Below, in pieces: positions 61,801 to 64,000 of a stretch of DNA of 64,000 bases; within the stretch, counting starts at the first letter, position 1, and every line of letters begins with the position of its first letter. Source of the DNA: Cenococcum geophilum 1.58 (taxonomy: Eukaryota > Ascomycota > Dothideomycetes > Gloniales > Gloniaceae); NCBI GenBank assembly GCA_001692895.1, contig KV748198.1:373214-437213 (forward strand). The letters are read 5' to 3'. A model generated the notes under the pieces. That model was not told the DNA's origin. It saw only the letters and a program-made list of their open reading frames with translations, and searched no databases. A program made the translations under genes and the position numbers.

Positions 61801-63714
61801 TCCAACGGTATTATAATGCCCGTTACTAAACCTTACTCTATAGCGGTCTTAGTCTCTGCTTCTAATATAACTTCTTTAAGGTTTATACGCTCCTAGTAAG
61901 CTACCTTTATTTCCTTATTGTCTATAAATGTTTTGCCTATATTAAACTTATCGTCCTTAATATCTGGTCTGCGTAATAGTTTATTAGTTCCTATATATTC
62001 TAAGGACTCTGGCTCCTATAGCCAGTAGCTTGCGCCGTACTTAGTATTTTTATAAATTTAGCATGCGTTATTATAACAAAACGCGAAACTCTTAATTGAA
62101 TATTTTTTTGTTCCTTGTAGTATACTATTATCCCTTTATATATATATGTCTTCTACTATCTTAGTTCCCTTTATTATATAGTAATTCTAACCATCTTTAC
62201 AATTCTTTACAAAGTAACCTTATTTCCCGCAATTTATATAAGCTCCGTCTTTAAACCACTAACTTTGCTATAGAGTCCGCCTAAACGTCTTCTGCTATAG
62301 AGATCCCTAGTTTAGCCTCTACTCCTTAGTCCTATAATCATTAGATCCTTAACCTCTAGGTTTTTATAGTTTCTTACTCCATCTCTTATAGGCTTCTTTA
62401 GTACTACTTAGGTCTATTAGCTCTGCGCCATACTACGGTTTCTAATTTAGCTTTGGTTGTTGCGTACTCTACGCCTTATATAACTATAGAACTCTATCCT
62501 AACCTCTTTTAGCCTGTTTCCTTTAGTAGATCTAATTGTTAATCTTAATCGCCTAATTTATTAGATCCTATAGGGTGTCTATATCTTCTATTAGGATAAT
62601 TACGTCCTAGACTTTAGCCTTAAGTCCTTATTTATACTATGCTATAAGCGCCTTATTATTCCACTTAACTTATATAGCTAACGTCTGAAATTGCGTTATA
62701 TACTTAATTGCTAAGGTTTACTGCGTAATATCTTAGAGTTTTCTTTTTACCGTAGTTACTGCCTCCGGGTCTCCAAATATTTGTATAAGTTACTCTATAA
62801 ACCCTTCCTAACTTAAGAATATAAACCATACCTCCTAATTAGTGGTTATTATTCCGTTTACCTGTATTTTTATAAGGTAAGTCTTAAACTATTTAAGTGC
62901 TCTTCCTAATAGGAATAGTCCCGTATAGGCTATTCGATCTATAAATATTGGCAGCTTTGCTCCTTCTTATGTAACCTTAAAGTGCATTTGCGTAAGAAAT
63001 CCTTTAAGCTTTAATCTTTCTCCTAAATACCTTTTAATCGATAGTAACTTAATCTTTACCACTTTTATCCTATTAACCCTTTCTTCTAGCGCCGCATTAT
63101 TTGTTATTAGTTAGTTAACTATTTCTTGTAGCTGTCCAACCGTTATAGATTGCTATAAGTTAGTATCTGCTATACTGGTATCATCTCGTGACCTTAAAGT
63201 AATTGCCGCCGTTAATGGCGTTGTGGTGGCTGCTTTTGGTAGTATATTATTTAACTTTCTATATTTAATACCGTAACTAGGTAGTAATTGTATAACGGAA
63301 CCTTATAGTAGGTACTACAATAGGCTCGTTATTAGGCTAGGTGTATAGATAATGTAAATTAAAGTTAACAACGTAATAATAACTGGTGGAGTAATTGCCT
63401 AATAGATTAACTTTAATTATATTCTAAGAATTACTATAAGGAAGGAACTATCTAGGTAGGGATTAAGGGTCCTTAAATACACAACCGTACTCCTATAAAA
63501 TCCTTCTTATACGTAATATACGTATGCTCTATTTGCTTTGTTACGGATTATATAGATTATATAGATTATATAGATCACGTCACATATCCTTAGTTACTAT
63601 TCCTCGTCATATAGTTCTATCGGCTCCATCCTAGACCGTGCCTAAATTAACTAACTAGCTTCTTCTAACTCTTCCCCAAGTAGTCGTAATATTGTACTTA
63701 AAGTGTCTGTAACA
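55892..63714 (-). mobile_element. Ty3/gypsy element K (7,823 bp), 424-bp LTRs
   Basis: LTRs 55892-56315 and 63291-63714 (start TATAACGGAACCTTATAG, a RIP-altered TGTAACGG) are flanked by AAATT. A pyrimidine-rich tract (CCATCTCCCTCCTC) after the left LTR gives minus orientation. Minus-strand traces: gag near 62,300-63,250, reverse transcriptase with a VYLNNIIIY-type site near 59,330-59,380, RNase H near 58,900, integrase near 57,400-58,300. Full length, broken by many RIP-type changes. It inserted into a copy of its own family (element J). Confidence 0.9.
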
Positions 63715-64000
63715 AAATTACTATAATATTTAAATAATTATACCTAATTAATCCGTTAGTATCTTTTTTAATTATTTTATAGTTTAGCCTTTCTACTTAG
63801 TATATCTGCCATTACATTCTCTATGCCTATAGTATACTAAATCTTAAAATAGTATTTTATAAATAGCTCTGCCCATCTAACGTACCTATAATTAGCTTAT
63901 CTATACCTTATAAGAATGCTCTTTATTTTTAAGTGCTATAACTATACCTAATAACTCCTTATTATAGATATTGTAGTTTAGTTCCAGTAGCGTTATCTTC

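Larger units (their letters stand above)
46938..64000 (-). mobile_element. Ty3/gypsy element J, extends beyond the window
   Basis: Its left (3') LTR is 46938-47361, 424 bp, the same length as the LTRs of its sister K. A pyrimidine run (CTACCCCCCCCCTTTTT) just inside shows minus orientation. Element body resumes at 54263-55891 and 63720-64000, both homologous to parts of K. It broke the 3' LTR of element G and was later broken by B (47879-54262) and K (55892-63714). Broken by many RIP-type changes; its right end is outside the window. Confidence 0.82.

Noticed and set aside
9400-64000. Starship-type giant transposon (tyrosine-recombinase captain)
   Set aside because: No recombinase-like frame is visible and the cargo-like genes are not bounded by a shared direct repeat; the repeats are explained by LTR elements and DNA transposons.

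Overview
The window looks like a chromosome segment of a filamentous ascomycete (Pezizomycotina). Short GT-AG introns of 50-69 bp, fungal gene families (UNC93-like transporter, OrsD-type zinc-finger regulator, CipB-like oxidoreductase) and long AT-rich blocks of stop-riddled transposon sequence with C-to-T/G-to-A pairs between repeat copies (the signature of repeat-induced point mutation, RIP) all point there. About 8 kb on the left and 3 kb near 27-30 kb are GC-balanced, gene-bearing DNA; most of the rest is RIP-type heterochromatin.

Left gene island (1-9,400): a 5'-truncated short-chain dehydrogenase relic (337-1134, +), a two-exon medium-chain reductase (1502-2620, -), a divergently transcribed OrsD-type C2H2 regulator (3184-4755, +) and a three-exon UNC93-like membrane transporter (5800-7421, -). 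Reductase and regulator share a 563-bp intergenic region with a decaying tandem repeat. A TA-flanked MITE (7549-8112) sits 127 bp upstream of the transporter start codon. There is no polyketide, peptide or terpene synthase, so a metabolite cluster is not demonstrated.

Central repeat block (9,400-26,500): a perfect-TIR MITE (9783-10011), a miniature LTR element (10167-11451), remains of a Ty3/gypsy element (about 12.5-15.3 kb, resuming at 25.3 kb) and, inside that, a Fot1/pogo-like DNA transposon (15257-25270). The transposon is itself split by a 2.37-kb gag-only LTR element (16108-18477) and a 5.9-kb Ty1/copia element (18854-24742). Target-site duplications at each level give the order of insertion. 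At 26050-26464 lies a short GC-rich unit with 41-bp direct terminal repeats.

A single well-preserved gene (26807-29769, +), coding for a protein with an EH-like domain and ankyrin repeats, survives between the two repeat blocks.

Right repeat block (29,800-64,000): one continuous nest. A chromodomain-bearing Ty3/gypsy element (from 30244) carries a long-TIR MITE in its 5' LTR (30302-30864), a second chromovirus (33511-39861) and another 2.37-kb gag-only LTR element (44198-46571). Its 3' LTR is broken at 46938 by a third gypsy element that runs off the window. That element holds a fourth gypsy (47879-54262, whose LTR holds a MITE) and a sister copy of itself (55892-63714). All long elements are broken fossils; the short MITEs and the miniature LTR element are much better preserved. 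I found no rRNA, convincing tRNA, CRISPR array or Starship captain gene.
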